Source: NORP240 sp038134485 (GTDB lineage Bacteria > Pseudomonadota > Gammaproteobacteria > Pseudomonadales > Pseudohongiellaceae). From it: a stretch of DNA of 64,000 nt. Shown one piece after another: positions 34,217 to 43,555 of the stretch. Below the pieces are notes generated by a model. It was not told the origin of the DNA. It did not search any database and saw only the letters and a list, made by a program, of their open reading frames with translations. Positions within the stretch are counted from its first letter, which is position 1; every line of letters begins with the position of its first letter. A program made the position numbers and the translations under genes. Where the stretch lies: contig JAYPVG010000010.1 in NCBI GenBank assembly GCA_038134485.1, positions 1 through 64,000 of the forward strand. The letters run 5' to 3'.

Positions 34217-35179
34217 ATGACCATGAGCATCCGAACCCCAACCATGATTCTGTCGCTCCTGTGCCTGGGACTGGCGATGGGTGCCCGAGGACAGCATGGC
34301 GTCGTCGAACGCCTGCCCTCTGAGATTCTGGACATTCGCGCACCGTCCGCTCGCGTGAGCGGAATGCCCGGAAGCATGCAAATTCAAGATCGCTCATGCC
34401 GAAGCATGCCGGTGGCTGATGTGCGCTCACGTATTGTCAATGCGGCCGTGCAGGAATGGGCGTTCTTCGGCTCTACTGTACTCGATTACACCGACGCACA
34501 AGTCAGCGCAGCCACGCGGTCGAGCCTGGGAAGCCGTTGGTCACTTCTCGACCCCGAGCAATCCGTTCGATTTGCCGATAGCATTGCCGGCTACTGGGCT
34601 GCTGCTCCCGGCAGTGACTGGATTCTCGAACGTCAGAACGATAACTGGAAAACCCGCGGCGTCTCGACCCGCTGGCGCGATCCCTGGTCAGCCGCTTTTA
34701 TTTCCTGGGTGATGTGTGAAAGCGGACTGGGTGATCAATCTCAGTTTGCCAGAGCAGTTGCCCATCACACTTATATTGATCAGGCTATTCGGGCCCGCGA
34801 CAAGGGTGATGTCAGCGCAGTCTATCAGGCCTACGACATCGGCGAACAGGCGGTGATGCCTGGTGACATGCTGTGCCGTGGCAGCCGGCCAGCCTACAGG
34901 TCTCTGGACGAGCGTCGCAATCACCTTGGAGTCGGCGCTCGCACCCATTGCGACATCGTGGTCAAAGTGGACCAGGAGCTCCCTGGTTTTCATGTAATTG
35001 GTGGCAACGTGCGGGGTACCGTTGGCTTAAAGCTTTTGCCGGCAGAAAGGAGCAGCAACGACTTCCTACAGGCCATCCCTTACGGCAACCGTACTCTGTT
35101 CGCCCACCTCAAGTTAAACGCCGGGCCGCTACCGCTTGATGCTCTCGACCTCAGTCCGACCATGCAAGCTGCAGATTGA
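34217..35179 (+). CDS. DUF2272 exported protein
   Basis: 320 residues with signal peptide (MILSLLCLGLAMGARG). The region SIAGYWAAAP, WRDPWSAAFISWVMCESG and FARAVAHHTYIDQAIRA is the DUF2272 signature, a NlpC/P60-like papain fold. The cysteine normally preceding the WSAAF helix is not obvious, so catalysis is doubtful. Later cysteines (GDMLCRGS, THCDIVVK) could form a disulfide. Cell-wall related by fold. Divergent from the TonB receptor. Confidence 0.75.
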   Translation: MTMSIRTPTMILSLLCLGLAMGARGQHGVVERLPSEILDIRAPSARVSGMPGSMQIQDRSCRSMPVADVRSRIVNAAVQEWAFFGSTVLDYTDAQVSAATRSSLGSRWSLLDPEQSVRFADSIAGYWAAAPGSDWILERQNDNWKTRGVSTRWRDPWSAAFISWVMCESGLGDQSQFARAVAHHTYIDQAIRARDKGDVSAVYQAYDIGEQAVMPGDMLCRGSRPAYRSLDERRNHLGVGARTHCDIVVKVDQELPGFHVIGGNVRGTVGLKLLPAERSSNDFLQAIPYGNRTLFAHLKLNAGPLPLDALDLSPTMQAAD

Positions 35180-35281
35180 TGCTGACGCCGGACTGCGCGG
35201 CCGGGCCGAAATCCCGAGAGAGCCGCGTCTGGACCGAATATAAATTCGGCGCATCTTTCACCAACTGTAAGAGCGACTTCA

Positions 35282-36544
35282 ATGATGCCTCAATTACAAG
35301 CGATTCTAGGCCTCGCTGTATTTATCTCCATCGCCGTGTTATTCAGCGAGCAACGCAGGTTGCCAAACTGGAGGTTATTGGCCGCCGGGCTGGGATTGCA
35401 GATCATTTTTGCCCTGCTGGTCTTCCGGATTGATTTTATTCAGCAGGCGCTTTACGGCATTAATCGGGCTGTGGCAGCCATCGTCAGCGCAACGGAAGCA
35501 GGCACCCTTTTCGTTTTCGGTTACCTGGGTGGCGACCCCGCCAATGTTGCCTACCCGTTTATGGTGGAAGATCCGGGATCGACCGTAATACTGGCATTCA
35601 GGGTTTTACCGCTGATCATGGTATTCACCGTGCTGTCGGCAGTTTTGTGGCATTACCGTATTCTGCCTCTTGTAGTGCAGGGCTTTTCTCTGGTGCTGAG
35701 TCGCAGCCTCGGACTTGGAGGTGCTGTCGGGCTTGGATCAGCAGCAAATATTTTTCTGGGCATGGTGGAAGCACCGACTCTTATTCGCCCCTACATGAAG
35801 GGATTGACGCGCAGCGAGCTGTTTGTGCTCATGTCCTGCGGTATGGCCACTGTAGCCGGATCGGTCATGGTTCTGTATTCGGTGGTATTGCAGGATGTGA
35901 TTGATAATGCCCTGGGCCACATCATTACCGCCTCCGTTATAAGCGCGCCGGCAGCCATCATGCTGGCAATCATCATGGTCCCTGGCAATAACAGCCAGCA
36001 AAGCACCAACACGGCAGCGATTAGCAGCCAATACCATAACCTCATGGATGCCATCACTCGCGGCACTGGCGACGGTCTGCGACTGATGATCAACGTGGCT
36101 GCCATGCTGGTGGTCCTGGTTGCACTGGTCGCGCTCGCAAACAGCGTGTTATCGCTGCTGCCGGATCTCTTCGGGGCGCCGGTGACCTTGCAAAGGCTTT
36201 TTTCGGTGCTGTTCGCACCCCTGGTGTGGCTGATGGGGGTGCCCTGGCAGGAAGCCCTTGTTGCCGGCAATCTGATGGGTACCAAGACTGTGCTCAATGA
36301 GCTTCTGGCTTTCATCGAACTGGCCGAACTGCCTGCTTCGAGCCTGTCAGACGGATCCACAATGATTATGACTTACGCCCTCTGCGGATTTGCCAACTTC
36401 GGCAGTCTGGGCATCATGATCGCCGGACTGTCAGGTATGTGTCCGGAGAGGACCTCCGAAATCGTCAATCTGGCGCCCCGCTCGATGATCTCCGGAACTC
36501 TGGCCACCTGCATGACCGGCGCCGTGGCCGGACTGTTGCTCTGA
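35282..36544 (+). CDS. Concentrative nucleoside transporter (NupC/CNT family)
   Basis: 420 residues, eight to ten membrane helices. AGTLFVFGYLGG (with the FVFGxLG motif), LGSAANIFLGMVEAPTLIRP and CGFANFGSLGIMIAGLSGM are CNT hallmarks for nucleoside and sodium/proton binding. It takes up nucleosides across the inner membrane. The convergent 5'-nucleotidase next door would release its substrates, so the two probably form a nucleotide-scavenging pair. Confidence 0.93.
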   Translation: MMPQLQAILGLAVFISIAVLFSEQRRLPNWRLLAAGLGLQIIFALLVFRIDFIQQALYGINRAVAAIVSATEAGTLFVFGYLGGDPANVAYPFMVEDPGSTVILAFRVLPLIMVFTVLSAVLWHYRILPLVVQGFSLVLSRSLGLGGAVGLGSAANIFLGMVEAPTLIRPYMKGLTRSELFVLMSCGMATVAGSVMVLYSVVLQDVIDNALGHIITASVISAPAAIMLAIIMVPGNNSQQSTNTAAISSQYHNLMDAITRGTGDGLRLMINVAAMLVVLVALVALANSVLSLLPDLFGAPVTLQRLFSVLFAPLVWLMGVPWQEALVAGNLMGTKTVLNELLAFIELAELPASSLSDGSTMIMTYALCGFANFGSLGIMIAGLSGMCPERTSEIVNLAPRSMISGTLATCMTGAVAGLLL

Positions 36545-36655
36545 GACCGACTGCTGACGTCTCACTCTAATCAGCTGGCAATGCCGTCAAGAGGCTTCCC
36601 GTCGAGGCAATTGGATCGTCAGGGAAAAACAATCTGCGGCATGTTGACCTTGAAT

Positions 36656-38140
36656 CTAACGGGTTCGAATCAGGTCCTCCAGATCGACCGGGTTGGACGG
36701 GTTTGATTGCAGTCGCTGCAACGCGTCTACAAAAGGTTGGCGGTAATGGATGCCGGTGTCATAACCGTCAGGATCGTTTTCTCTTATTGCCTGGAAATTG
36801 TCTCCGCCGGCATACATGAAACTGTTGACCAGTACACGGTAGATCCGGTCATTTTCAATGCCCGCCGCGGTGCGTGAAACGATCCAGTCGGTACCTCGCC
36901 TGGTCAGGCCGGCGACTATCGGCCGACCACCAGTCTCGATCGCTTCAACTATTACGTGTCCGCGAAGAAACACCGCGTAGATGTTGTTCTCGAAAGGCAT
37001 AACATTGACAAGGTCATTGAGGGTAATTTCTCCAGCGGGTAAACGCGTGCGCAGCCCACCGGCATTGGTAATAGCAAAATCAGCGGTGGGGTCGCTGATG
37101 AGCCAGGAATCTATGACGGCCTGGCGAAATTGCGGGGTTCGGAAATCGATCTCACTATCACTCCAGGCGATGACCTCGGTCAGTGAATCTTTAAACTGAT
37201 CTTGCCAACCCTGAACAAGTGCGGCGATCTCCGAGTCATCGTTCGCCGATTCGTTAGGCGCGACACCGATTTCCACATCCACAAGCTGATCATCGCGCAC
37301 ATCGTATCGAATTCGTGCCCGGGCATAGGACGTGAAATGATAACCTCCTCCCAGCAGCACGGTCTCACCAACTCGTCTGGCCGCCAGTTCATTGCAGTGA
37401 CCGCCCCCCATTAGATCGATCTCAAGATCCAAAACCGACAGCGCCAGAGCCTCGAGTTCACCCAGGCACACGTGAGCGACTACGAATAACAGGTCCGGAT
37501 CAAGTCTCCGGACCTCTGCTACGGCAGCTCGCAGAGCAGGCTCGTAGTCATCAAATCGTAGCGTACTGACGAATTGCGGGTTGGCCGTGCGTGGCGTGCT
37601 GGTAGTGGTCAATCCAATGATCCCCACTTGCAGTCCGTTAAGCTCTTTGACCGTGTAGGGAAGAATACCGAGCTCAATCGGCACCTGACCGCTATCCTTC
37701 CACCGGGTATTGGCGCTCAAAAAAGGGAAATCCGCTTCCGCAGTTCGTTGTTTTAATCCTTCTAGCCCGAAATCAAATTCATGATTGCCAACCGCCGAAG
37801 CATCGTAAGACATGGCATTCATCACTTCTACCATGCTCTCCCCCTGAACCCAGGTCGAAATCGCCGGTCCGGTCCAGTTATCACCGCCACTCAGCAGCAG
37901 AAATGCCCCATCCTTGCTGAAACCTTCCTGTTCCTGCCATAACCGATATAGATTCGCGGCTCCCATACCCGGCTCCATGCCCTCCATCCAACCGTGTTCG
38001 TCGTTGGTGTAAAGCACAGTGATTTCCCTGATCGTCTCCGAACCGTCTCCGGCACCTGGATCGGCACCTACAGGACCTCGATCCTGGCAGCCTGCCGACA
38101 GAGCAATCATCAATATTGCAATCCCGCCACTTCTCATCAT
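36656..38140 (-). CDS. 5'-nucleotidase / UDP-sugar hydrolase family lipoprotein
   Basis: 494 residues. Lipobox LSAGC puts the lipid cysteine at 18. The N-terminal metallophosphatase has YTNDEHGWMEGM, LLSGGDNWTGP, AVGNHEFDFG and the HCNE metal site in DLMGGGHCNELAARR. The C-terminal substrate domain has ITNAGGLRTRLPAGEIT and a YAGGDNFQ stacking segment. It dephosphorylates extracellular or periplasmic nucleotides. Faces the nucleoside transporter. Confidence 0.92.
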   Translation of the reverse strand: MMRSGGIAILMIALSAGCQDRGPVGADPGAGDGSETIREITVLYTNDEHGWMEGMEPGMGAANLYRLWQEQEGFSKDGAFLLLSGGDNWTGPAISTWVQGESMVEVMNAMSYDASAVGNHEFDFGLEGLKQRTAEADFPFLSANTRWKDSGQVPIELGILPYTVKELNGLQVGIIGLTTTSTPRTANPQFVSTLRFDDYEPALRAAVAEVRRLDPDLLFVVAHVCLGELEALALSVLDLEIDLMGGGHCNELAARRVGETVLLGGGYHFTSYARARIRYDVRDDQLVDVEIGVAPNESANDDSEIAALVQGWQDQFKDSLTEVIAWSDSEIDFRTPQFRQAVIDSWLISDPTADFAITNAGGLRTRLPAGEITLNDLVNVMPFENNIYAVFLRGHVIVEAIETGGRPIVAGLTRRGTDWIVSRTAAGIENDRIYRVLVNSFMYAGGDNFQAIRENDPDGYDTGIHYRQPFVDALQRLQSNPSNPVDLEDLIRTR

Positions 38141-38307
38141 CGAGTTTCTCTCATCAGTAATTTTTCGGCGCTATCGATCGGCTGAAACCGAAAAGGGACA
38201 GCTACACTTTAGCAAATCAACAGGCGATTGTAGCAATCGCCGCAGTGTCCTTCCGGGCTCACAGGTAGTGACCTGGCGTTTCGCCCGCGATCCGGTAAAC
38301 TCCGTCC

Positions 38308-39102
38308 ATGATTCCCATTCGCGACGACAATCCCAGCGTCCTTATACCCTTCACGACTCTGGCGATTATTGCTCTGAATGGCATCGCCTGGTTTCTGGTG
38401 CAGGGCCTGGGAACAGAACCCGCTCTTGCCAATTCGGTCTGTCGTTTTGCTCTGGTACCAGGAGACCTGCTTGGCTCCATGGAACCGGGTTCAAATTTCA
38501 CGGTGGGCCCCGGAGCTGTTTGCAGGACCGGCACCTCACCGGCATGGTTTACGCTGTTCAGCTCCATGTTCATGCACGGTAGCTGGCTGCATCTCATCGG
38601 TAATATGTGGTTTTTATGGATATTCGGCAATAATGTTGAAGACGCCATGGGGCATAGTCGATTTTTAATTTTTTACCTGCTATGTGGCCTGGCCGCCGCC
38701 GCGCTCCAGCTGTACTTTACCAATAATCCGCAGATTCCCATGGTTGGTGCTTCCGGCGCCATCGGCGGCGTGATGGGAGCCTACATTCTGCTGTATCCGC
38801 GAGTTCAGGTACACATGCTCATATTTCTGGGATTCTTTGCAACGACCGTCGCCGTCCCAGCGGTCCTTATGCTGGGATACTGGTTCGTGGTCCAGTTGCT
38901 TGGCAGCTTTACTTCGGTAACCGGCCAGGGCGGTGGCGTTGCATTCTGGGCCCATGTGGGCGGATTCGCAGCCGGAGCTCTGTTAATTTACGCATTTAGA
39001 AATCCGCGCCTTGTAGCCAGGCATCCGTTTCACGGCTGGAAAGGCCGTTCTCCCCATCGCCACTGGCAGAAAATTTCGCGACGCAGGGGTAAGCGGTATT
39101 GA
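38308..39102 (+). CDS. Rhomboid family intramembrane serine protease
   Basis: 264 residues, six to seven membrane helices. Catalytic serine S149 in GASGAIGGVMG and catalytic histidine H216 in FWAHVGGFAAG; HGSWLHLIGNMWFLWIFG is the conserved loop-helix. An extended first loop (residues 40-80) with two cysteines may be periplasmic. The basic C-terminal tail faces the cytoplasm. Substrates cannot be inferred. Confidence 0.93.
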   Translation: MIPIRDDNPSVLIPFTTLAIIALNGIAWFLVQGLGTEPALANSVCRFALVPGDLLGSMEPGSNFTVGPGAVCRTGTSPAWFTLFSSMFMHGSWLHLIGNMWFLWIFGNNVEDAMGHSRFLIFYLLCGLAAAALQLYFTNNPQIPMVGASGAIGGVMGAYILLYPRVQVHMLIFLGFFATTVAVPAVLMLGYWFVVQLLGSFTSVTGQGGGVAFWAHVGGFAAGALLIYAFRNPRLVARHPFHGWKGRSPHRHWQKISRRRGKRY

Positions 39103-39238
39103 AAGAAATGGAAAATATGCCATCCAAGTACCACATGTTAAGATTCTGCGTTCTTTCAATTCTACGCGCTTGGCAGCGCATAAACCCAGATCTGAAGTAT
39201 TCCTTAATCGCGGGGAACCAGTGGGGGAAGGAAAAAAC

Positions 39239-39859
39239 ATGACAGGTGAAATGATGAATCTTTTTGCTGTACCCGTGTACAAGTGCGGGATCGGCAGGGA
39301 TTTTACCGAGGCAGAAATACAATTTTTTAGGGAAGAATTACATGATGCTGTCACGACCCTCGGAAACTCCGCGTCGAGGAACAAAAATGTTCTCGCTGCG
39401 GATGCCATGTCAGCTATCAGAGCCGCATTGGAGGAGAATCTCTCCAACTATTTTAAGATCGTTTACAACACTGCAAACAATGTCCAACTCAAGATTACCC
39501 AATCCTGGCTGTCCCTCTCACGCAAAGGCGAGGCGCACCACACGCACTCGCATCCTAATAGTGTGGTCAGCGGTGTCCTCTATATCTCGCTGGCGTCGCA
39601 GGACGGAATCAATTTTTACCGCAACGAAGACTTACTCTGGTATGAGCTGATTCCCGCTGAACAAAACTACTACAATGCCTATCGCTACTTCATCGAGACA
39701 AAAGTTGGTGACCTCGTGTTATTCCCCTCCAACCTGAAGCACGGGGTTAAAGAAGTGACGGAAGATGTGGAACGACTCAGCCTCGCTTTCAATACTTTTT
39801 TTGATGGCGAACTCGGCCATAAGGAATTTTCCAACGCGCTGTCGATCCGATCGGGTTAG
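39239..39859 (+). CDS. 2OG-Fe(II) oxygenase-5-like protein
   Basis: 206 residues from ATG 39239, behind GGGGAAGG; the frame from 39170 has no family support. MNLFAVPVYKCGI is the usual start of the family. EAHHTHSHPNSVVSGVLYIS supplies the first iron-ligand region, FPSNLKHGVKEV the distal histidine, and RLSLAFNTFF the closing strand. It is a small cytoplasmic hydroxylase related to the C-terminal domain of the TPR-oxygenase at 27069. Substrate unknown. Confidence 0.82.
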   Translation: MTGEMMNLFAVPVYKCGIGRDFTEAEIQFFREELHDAVTTLGNSASRNKNVLAADAMSAIRAALEENLSNYFKIVYNTANNVQLKITQSWLSLSRKGEAHHTHSHPNSVVSGVLYISLASQDGINFYRNEDLLWYELIPAEQNYYNAYRYFIETKVGDLVLFPSNLKHGVKEVTEDVERLSLAFNTFFDGELGHKEFSNALSIRSG

Positions 39860-40003
39860 ATCAATCAACTTTCTCCATCGAGACAGCATCCGGAATCTGC
39901 ATTCAAACGTAGTAACCAGCTCACTTTTCGTGAAGTTGGTACTTAACAAACTGGCCGTTTAGTGATATCACTGGATCGTTAGCCTGAATATTGTGAGAAA
40001 TCC

Positions 40004-40300
40004 ATGAACACGTATCGTTTATTGCTGATCCCGACCCTGCTTCTGGTGGTTGCCTGCAATACCGGTCCCAGGCCCAATTTTATGCGTATGACGGAAGAAG
40101 AAATCTACGTCTACAATATTGGCAAGCCCTTGATGGAGAAAGTCTATTGCTTTGAGGAGAAGCAGACCAGCACCTACATCCGCCGCCGTCAATGCATGAC
40201 CGTAGAGGATTATGTCTATCGGCTGGAACGTGCCGCTCTTGCCCTCGAAGTGATGCAGCCTTCTACCGGGCCACCACCGCTGGGCAGACCGCGAAACTAA
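40004..40300 (+). CDS. Small lipoprotein, unknown family
   Basis: 98 residues. Leader ends in the lipobox LVVAC (C18). The mature part contains KPLMEKVYCFEEKQTSTYIR and CMTVEDYVYRLE, with two cysteines 20 residues apart, and a proline-rich tail. It overlaps the opposing hydrolase gene by 4 bp at its end. No family recognised. Confidence 0.7.
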   Translation: MNTYRLLLIPTLLLVVACNTGPRPNFMRMTEEEIYVYNIGKPLMEKVYCFEEKQTSTYIRRRQCMTVEDYVYRLERAALALEVMQPSTGPPPLGRPRN

Positions 40301-41439
40301 TCGGTAAAGCGCGCCTCCGGAAAGTCCTGCTCCAGATCAGTGGCCAGCTGAGAGCGAGCGGAAAGTCTGTCGCTCATTTCAGGGGCGAACACAGACTCGA
40401 AAAAGCTCAGTACGGCAATAGTCGTGATCATTTGCTGGCGGCCAGCGTGAACCGGGCGTTCATTCGGCAAAATATCGCAGATATCGGGTATGTTATCGGT
40501 GACCACCACTCCCTCATCAGCGCTCCCCAGCTGCCTGAAGACGTCATTCGTTGATGTGTCACTGAGGGTAGCCAGGACAGCAGCGCATCCCAGAGAATCA
40601 GGATCATCTATGAAACGCATGATCGGTTCAGCCAGCGCGGCAAAACCGAGGTGTGTGCCCCCAAGAATACTCAGCAGTTCTCCATTCGAGACTCTTGCTG
40701 GAATCGGCATTCCATTAGCCTGGTGGTTAACGAGCGCATCGGCAGTGCCCGCTATCATCAGAAATGGCGTGTCTGTGGACTCGTAAAAAACATCCGTGAA
40801 AATCGCCGCCGGACCGGCAATGGAGACCGTCGCCTTGACCCGCGAATCCCGCAGGCTTGGATGAAATGTGGCGAGCGTGGCAGTCAGACCACCCAGGGAA
40901 TATCCAGTCAATCCGATTCGCTGCAGATCGATAACTCCGTCGAAAGGCTTGCTTTCGCCCACCAGGGACAGCACCGAGTCTATGAGAAATGATACATCGG
41001 CCGGCTGATTGACCACGTCCGCGGGCGTTGGTCCACCCGGAGCGCCGCCATTGCTCAAAGGATAATCGGCCGAAGCCACCACGTAACCATGACTGGCCAG
41101 ATGCCGGGCCATGTACTGTAAATCCGAGCGGGAGGACACGAGCCCATGGCTATGCAGCACGAGTGGCAACTCGCCCCGCGCATCTTGCGGATACCAGAGG
41201 GTGGTATTAAGCGTTCGGCTTGGTGCGCCGGCAAAATCCCTGTTGGCAGGGGTTGACCTGGTGGTATCAGTAAATACCAGCTCTGCGGAGCCAACCTGGT
41301 AGGGACCTGGCTGCAGCCATTGGGCGCTGCGCGAACTACTCGGCGGCTGCTCGGGATTGGTGGTTATCAGTAATATGGCGACTACCAGAATTAATAGCGC
41401 CAGAAATCCGGCAAGACCAATTAATAATTTCCTGAGCAT
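40297..41439 (-). CDS. Membrane-anchored alpha/beta hydrolase (PAF-AH / dienelactone-like)
   Basis: 380 residues with an N-terminal membrane anchor (residues 5-27). The hydrolase core has LPLVLHSHGLVSSRSDL (oxyanion region), the nucleophile elbow GYSLGG, a D in LMIAGTADALV and a late histidine in LGGTHLGF. The order and lengths resemble platelet-activating-factor acetylhydrolase and cutinase-like lipases. Substrate is probably a small ester, but this is not certain. Confidence 0.8.
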   Translation of the reverse strand: MLRKLLIGLAGFLALLILVVAILLITTNPEQPPSSSRSAQWLQPGPYQVGSAELVFTDTTRSTPANRDFAGAPSRTLNTTLWYPQDARGELPLVLHSHGLVSSRSDLQYMARHLASHGYVVASADYPLSNGGAPGGPTPADVVNQPADVSFLIDSVLSLVGESKPFDGVIDLQRIGLTGYSLGGLTATLATFHPSLRDSRVKATVSIAGPAAIFTDVFYESTDTPFLMIAGTADALVNHQANGMPIPARVSNGELLSILGGTHLGFAALAEPIMRFIDDPDSLGCAAVLATLSDTSTNDVFRQLGSADEGVVVTDNIPDICDILPNERPVHAGRQQMITTIAVLSFFESVFAPEMSDRLSARSQLATDLEQDFPEARFTD

Positions 41440-41519
41440 CTGCCCCCCGTACTTGTAATCAGGTCGTTATTGACACGCTCTGGACAGGACGCCGGACAGG
41501 TTGTCAGCACCCGGACCAT

Positions 41520-42704
41520 CTACCCTGTCACCTGGGGCACCTTCTTGTTGTTCCTGTCAATTCTTCCTTCTTTACCCTGCACTTGTCTGTTCTGCATCCT
41601 GTCCAGCAGTGACTGAATCGAGACCCGGAGTACCAGCAGTGAGAGCGCGACGGCAGCCAACTGCCTCCAGAAAGGCCAGCTTTTTCCATCCTCAATCACC
41701 TGCAACTGCAATGACCATCCAAATACCGAAACGGCCAGATCAAGGGTCAGTCCGCACAGTATCGCAATGAAGATAACGCCGATCAGGTAAGCTATTAGGG
41801 AGCGAATACCCAGCTGTTCCTTGATCACGCCCATCGTGGCGATATTTGTAGCCGGACCGGTCAGCATGAAAACCAGAGCGGCTCCCGGCGAAATTCCAGC
41901 AAACAACAGGCTGGCTGCAACCGGCGTAGAAGCAGTGGCGCAGATATACATAGGCAATCCGATAATTACCATGATCACCATGGCCAGCAATCCGTCGCCC
42001 CACTGCAGAAAAAATGATTCGGGCACAAAAGTGGTTATGAAAGTTGCTGCGATCAGGCCGATAGTCAGCCATTTAGCAGTATCGGAAATCATACGACCAT
42101 AACCATACTGCAATGCAGAAACCAGCTTTTTCCCAAGTCCCGTTTGCACAGATTGCACTTTTTCCGCCCTACAGCAGCCTGACTCCATCGATTCGGTCTT
42201 CTCGTCATTGCAACAGGCTGACTGGTCGGGCTCCGTTTTTTCAGCGCCGCAGCAGCCGCCCAATTGCTGCTCGTCAACCAGGTTGTCTTCGCTATCCATC
42301 GCCCGTACCAGTAGCCCCGCAGTAACCGCGCTGAGCAGCGCACCGATAGGCCGCACAATGGCAAAAAGTGGCCCCAGGATTGCGTAGGAGTAGGAGATGG
42401 AATCGACTCCGGTTTCCGGCGTGGCCACCAGAAATGAAGCGGTCGCACCTTTCGATGCTCCGGACTTGCGGATAGCAAGAGCAGTGGGAATCACACCACA
42501 GGAACACAACGGAAGCGGCGCCCCGATCACGGCACCCTTGACCACTGAAGCGACTCCGGGGGCGGCGAGCTGTTTTTCAACCCAGCTGCCGGGAATTACC
42601 TGTCTTATGATTCCGGCCAGCAAATATCCGAGCAGCAACCAGGGGGCGCTTTCGATAACGAGATTCCAGAATCCGTTAAGTAATGTCATAAGCATGGGCT
42701 TCAC
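41520..42704 (-). CDS. Cu/Zn-type efflux permease (SO_0444 / DUF318 family)
   Basis: 394 residues. Two halves of about four helices each, with PLPLCSCGVIPTALAIRKSG and MYICATASTPVAASLLFAG as the conserved permease motifs. The cytoplasmic loop between them has three CC pairs at 151-152, 164-165 and 177-178, each opening a 13-residue repeat (CC, two residues, EK). Cys-rich loops of this kind bind soft metals. Known relatives export copper/zinc or organoarsenicals (ArsP). It starts inside the stop of the upstream esterase gene (ATGA), so the two are coupled. Confidence 0.85.
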   Translation of the reverse strand: MKPMLMTLLNGFWNLVIESAPWLLLGYLLAGIIRQVIPGSWVEKQLAAPGVASVVKGAVIGAPLPLCSCGVIPTALAIRKSGASKGATASFLVATPETGVDSISYSYAILGPLFAIVRPIGALLSAVTAGLLVRAMDSEDNLVDEQQLGGCCGAEKTEPDQSACCNDEKTESMESGCCRAEKVQSVQTGLGKKLVSALQYGYGRMISDTAKWLTIGLIAATFITTFVPESFFLQWGDGLLAMVIMVIIGLPMYICATASTPVAASLLFAGISPGAALVFMLTGPATNIATMGVIKEQLGIRSLIAYLIGVIFIAILCGLTLDLAVSVFGWSLQLQVIEDGKSWPFWRQLAAVALSLLVLRVSIQSLLDRMQNRQVQGKEGRIDRNNKKVPQVTG

Positions 42705-43369
42705 TCACCTAACACTCTTTGAAGCCAGACCGAAACATCCGCAATCTCCGCGGGAGAAACGGCATGCTCCATGTCATAAGTCCTGTACTCCGGATTCAGC
42801 CCGAGACTTTGCAACGTCGACTCACTGCGTTTGCCGAGCACCTCGGGAACCACGGAGTCATGGGTCCCGTGACAAATCAGAATAGGTATCTTCAAGTTGT
42901 TGGAACTGATTCTGATCTGGTTGGCAGTCGCAAAATAGGTGGAAAGCGCAAGGATTCCACCTAGAGGTTCCGGATAACTCAGACCCGCCTGATATGCCAC
43001 GGCTCCGCCCTGGGAAAAACCGGCCAGGATAATGCGTCGGCTGTCCACGCCGCGCTCGATTTCGCGATCCACGAGGTCCTGAATCCTGGAGGCCGACTCC
43101 AGTAACTGGGAATCGTCCAGGTCTCGATCAATATCAAAACTGAAAATATCGTACCAGGCCGGCATGCGGTATCCATTATTGATGGAGACCGGAATTTCAG
43201 GTGCATGGGGAAACACGAAGCGGATACCGTAGCTCTCCGTCAGTTCCAACTGCGGAACGAGCGAGGCAAAGTCATTGCCATCTGCGCCCAGCCCATGGAG
43301 CCAGATGACCGAGGCGGTGACGGGCGTATAGGGGGGCTTTTCCATTTCAATAGCGGGAAGAAATTCCAT
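42701..43369 (-). CDS. Carboxylesterase / phospholipase family hydrolase
   Basis: 222 residues. SVIWLHGLGADGNDF is the oxyanion segment, GFSQGGAVAYQAG the nucleophile elbow (S119), CHGTHDSVVP the acid and MEHAVSPAEI the histidine. This is the cytoplasmic EstB/acyl-protein-thioesterase-like family, broad on short-chain esters. First gene of a two-gene unit with the metal permease, an odd pairing with no obvious metabolic link. Confidence 0.9.
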   Translation of the reverse strand: MEFLPAIEMEKPPYTPVTASVIWLHGLGADGNDFASLVPQLELTESYGIRFVFPHAPEIPVSINNGYRMPAWYDIFSFDIDRDLDDSQLLESASRIQDLVDREIERGVDSRRIILAGFSQGGAVAYQAGLSYPEPLGGILALSTYFATANQIRISSNNLKIPILICHGTHDSVVPEVLGKRSESTLQSLGLNPEYRTYDMEHAVSPAEIADVSVWLQRVLGE

Positions 43370-43555
43370 GGGTGAATTTTATCAAGGGCTGGCGCGCATG
43401 CCATCTATTTCCTGAACCTGTTAATCAATTTAACCAGCGGATTTATGGACGGCTCTCCCGTCGCAATGTTTATGGAGTACCGCTATTATTGCGTTCATCT
43501 TCCAGGTTACCGAAAAATAAAGCGCTGAACGCGAACAGATACAAGGACCACCGGT

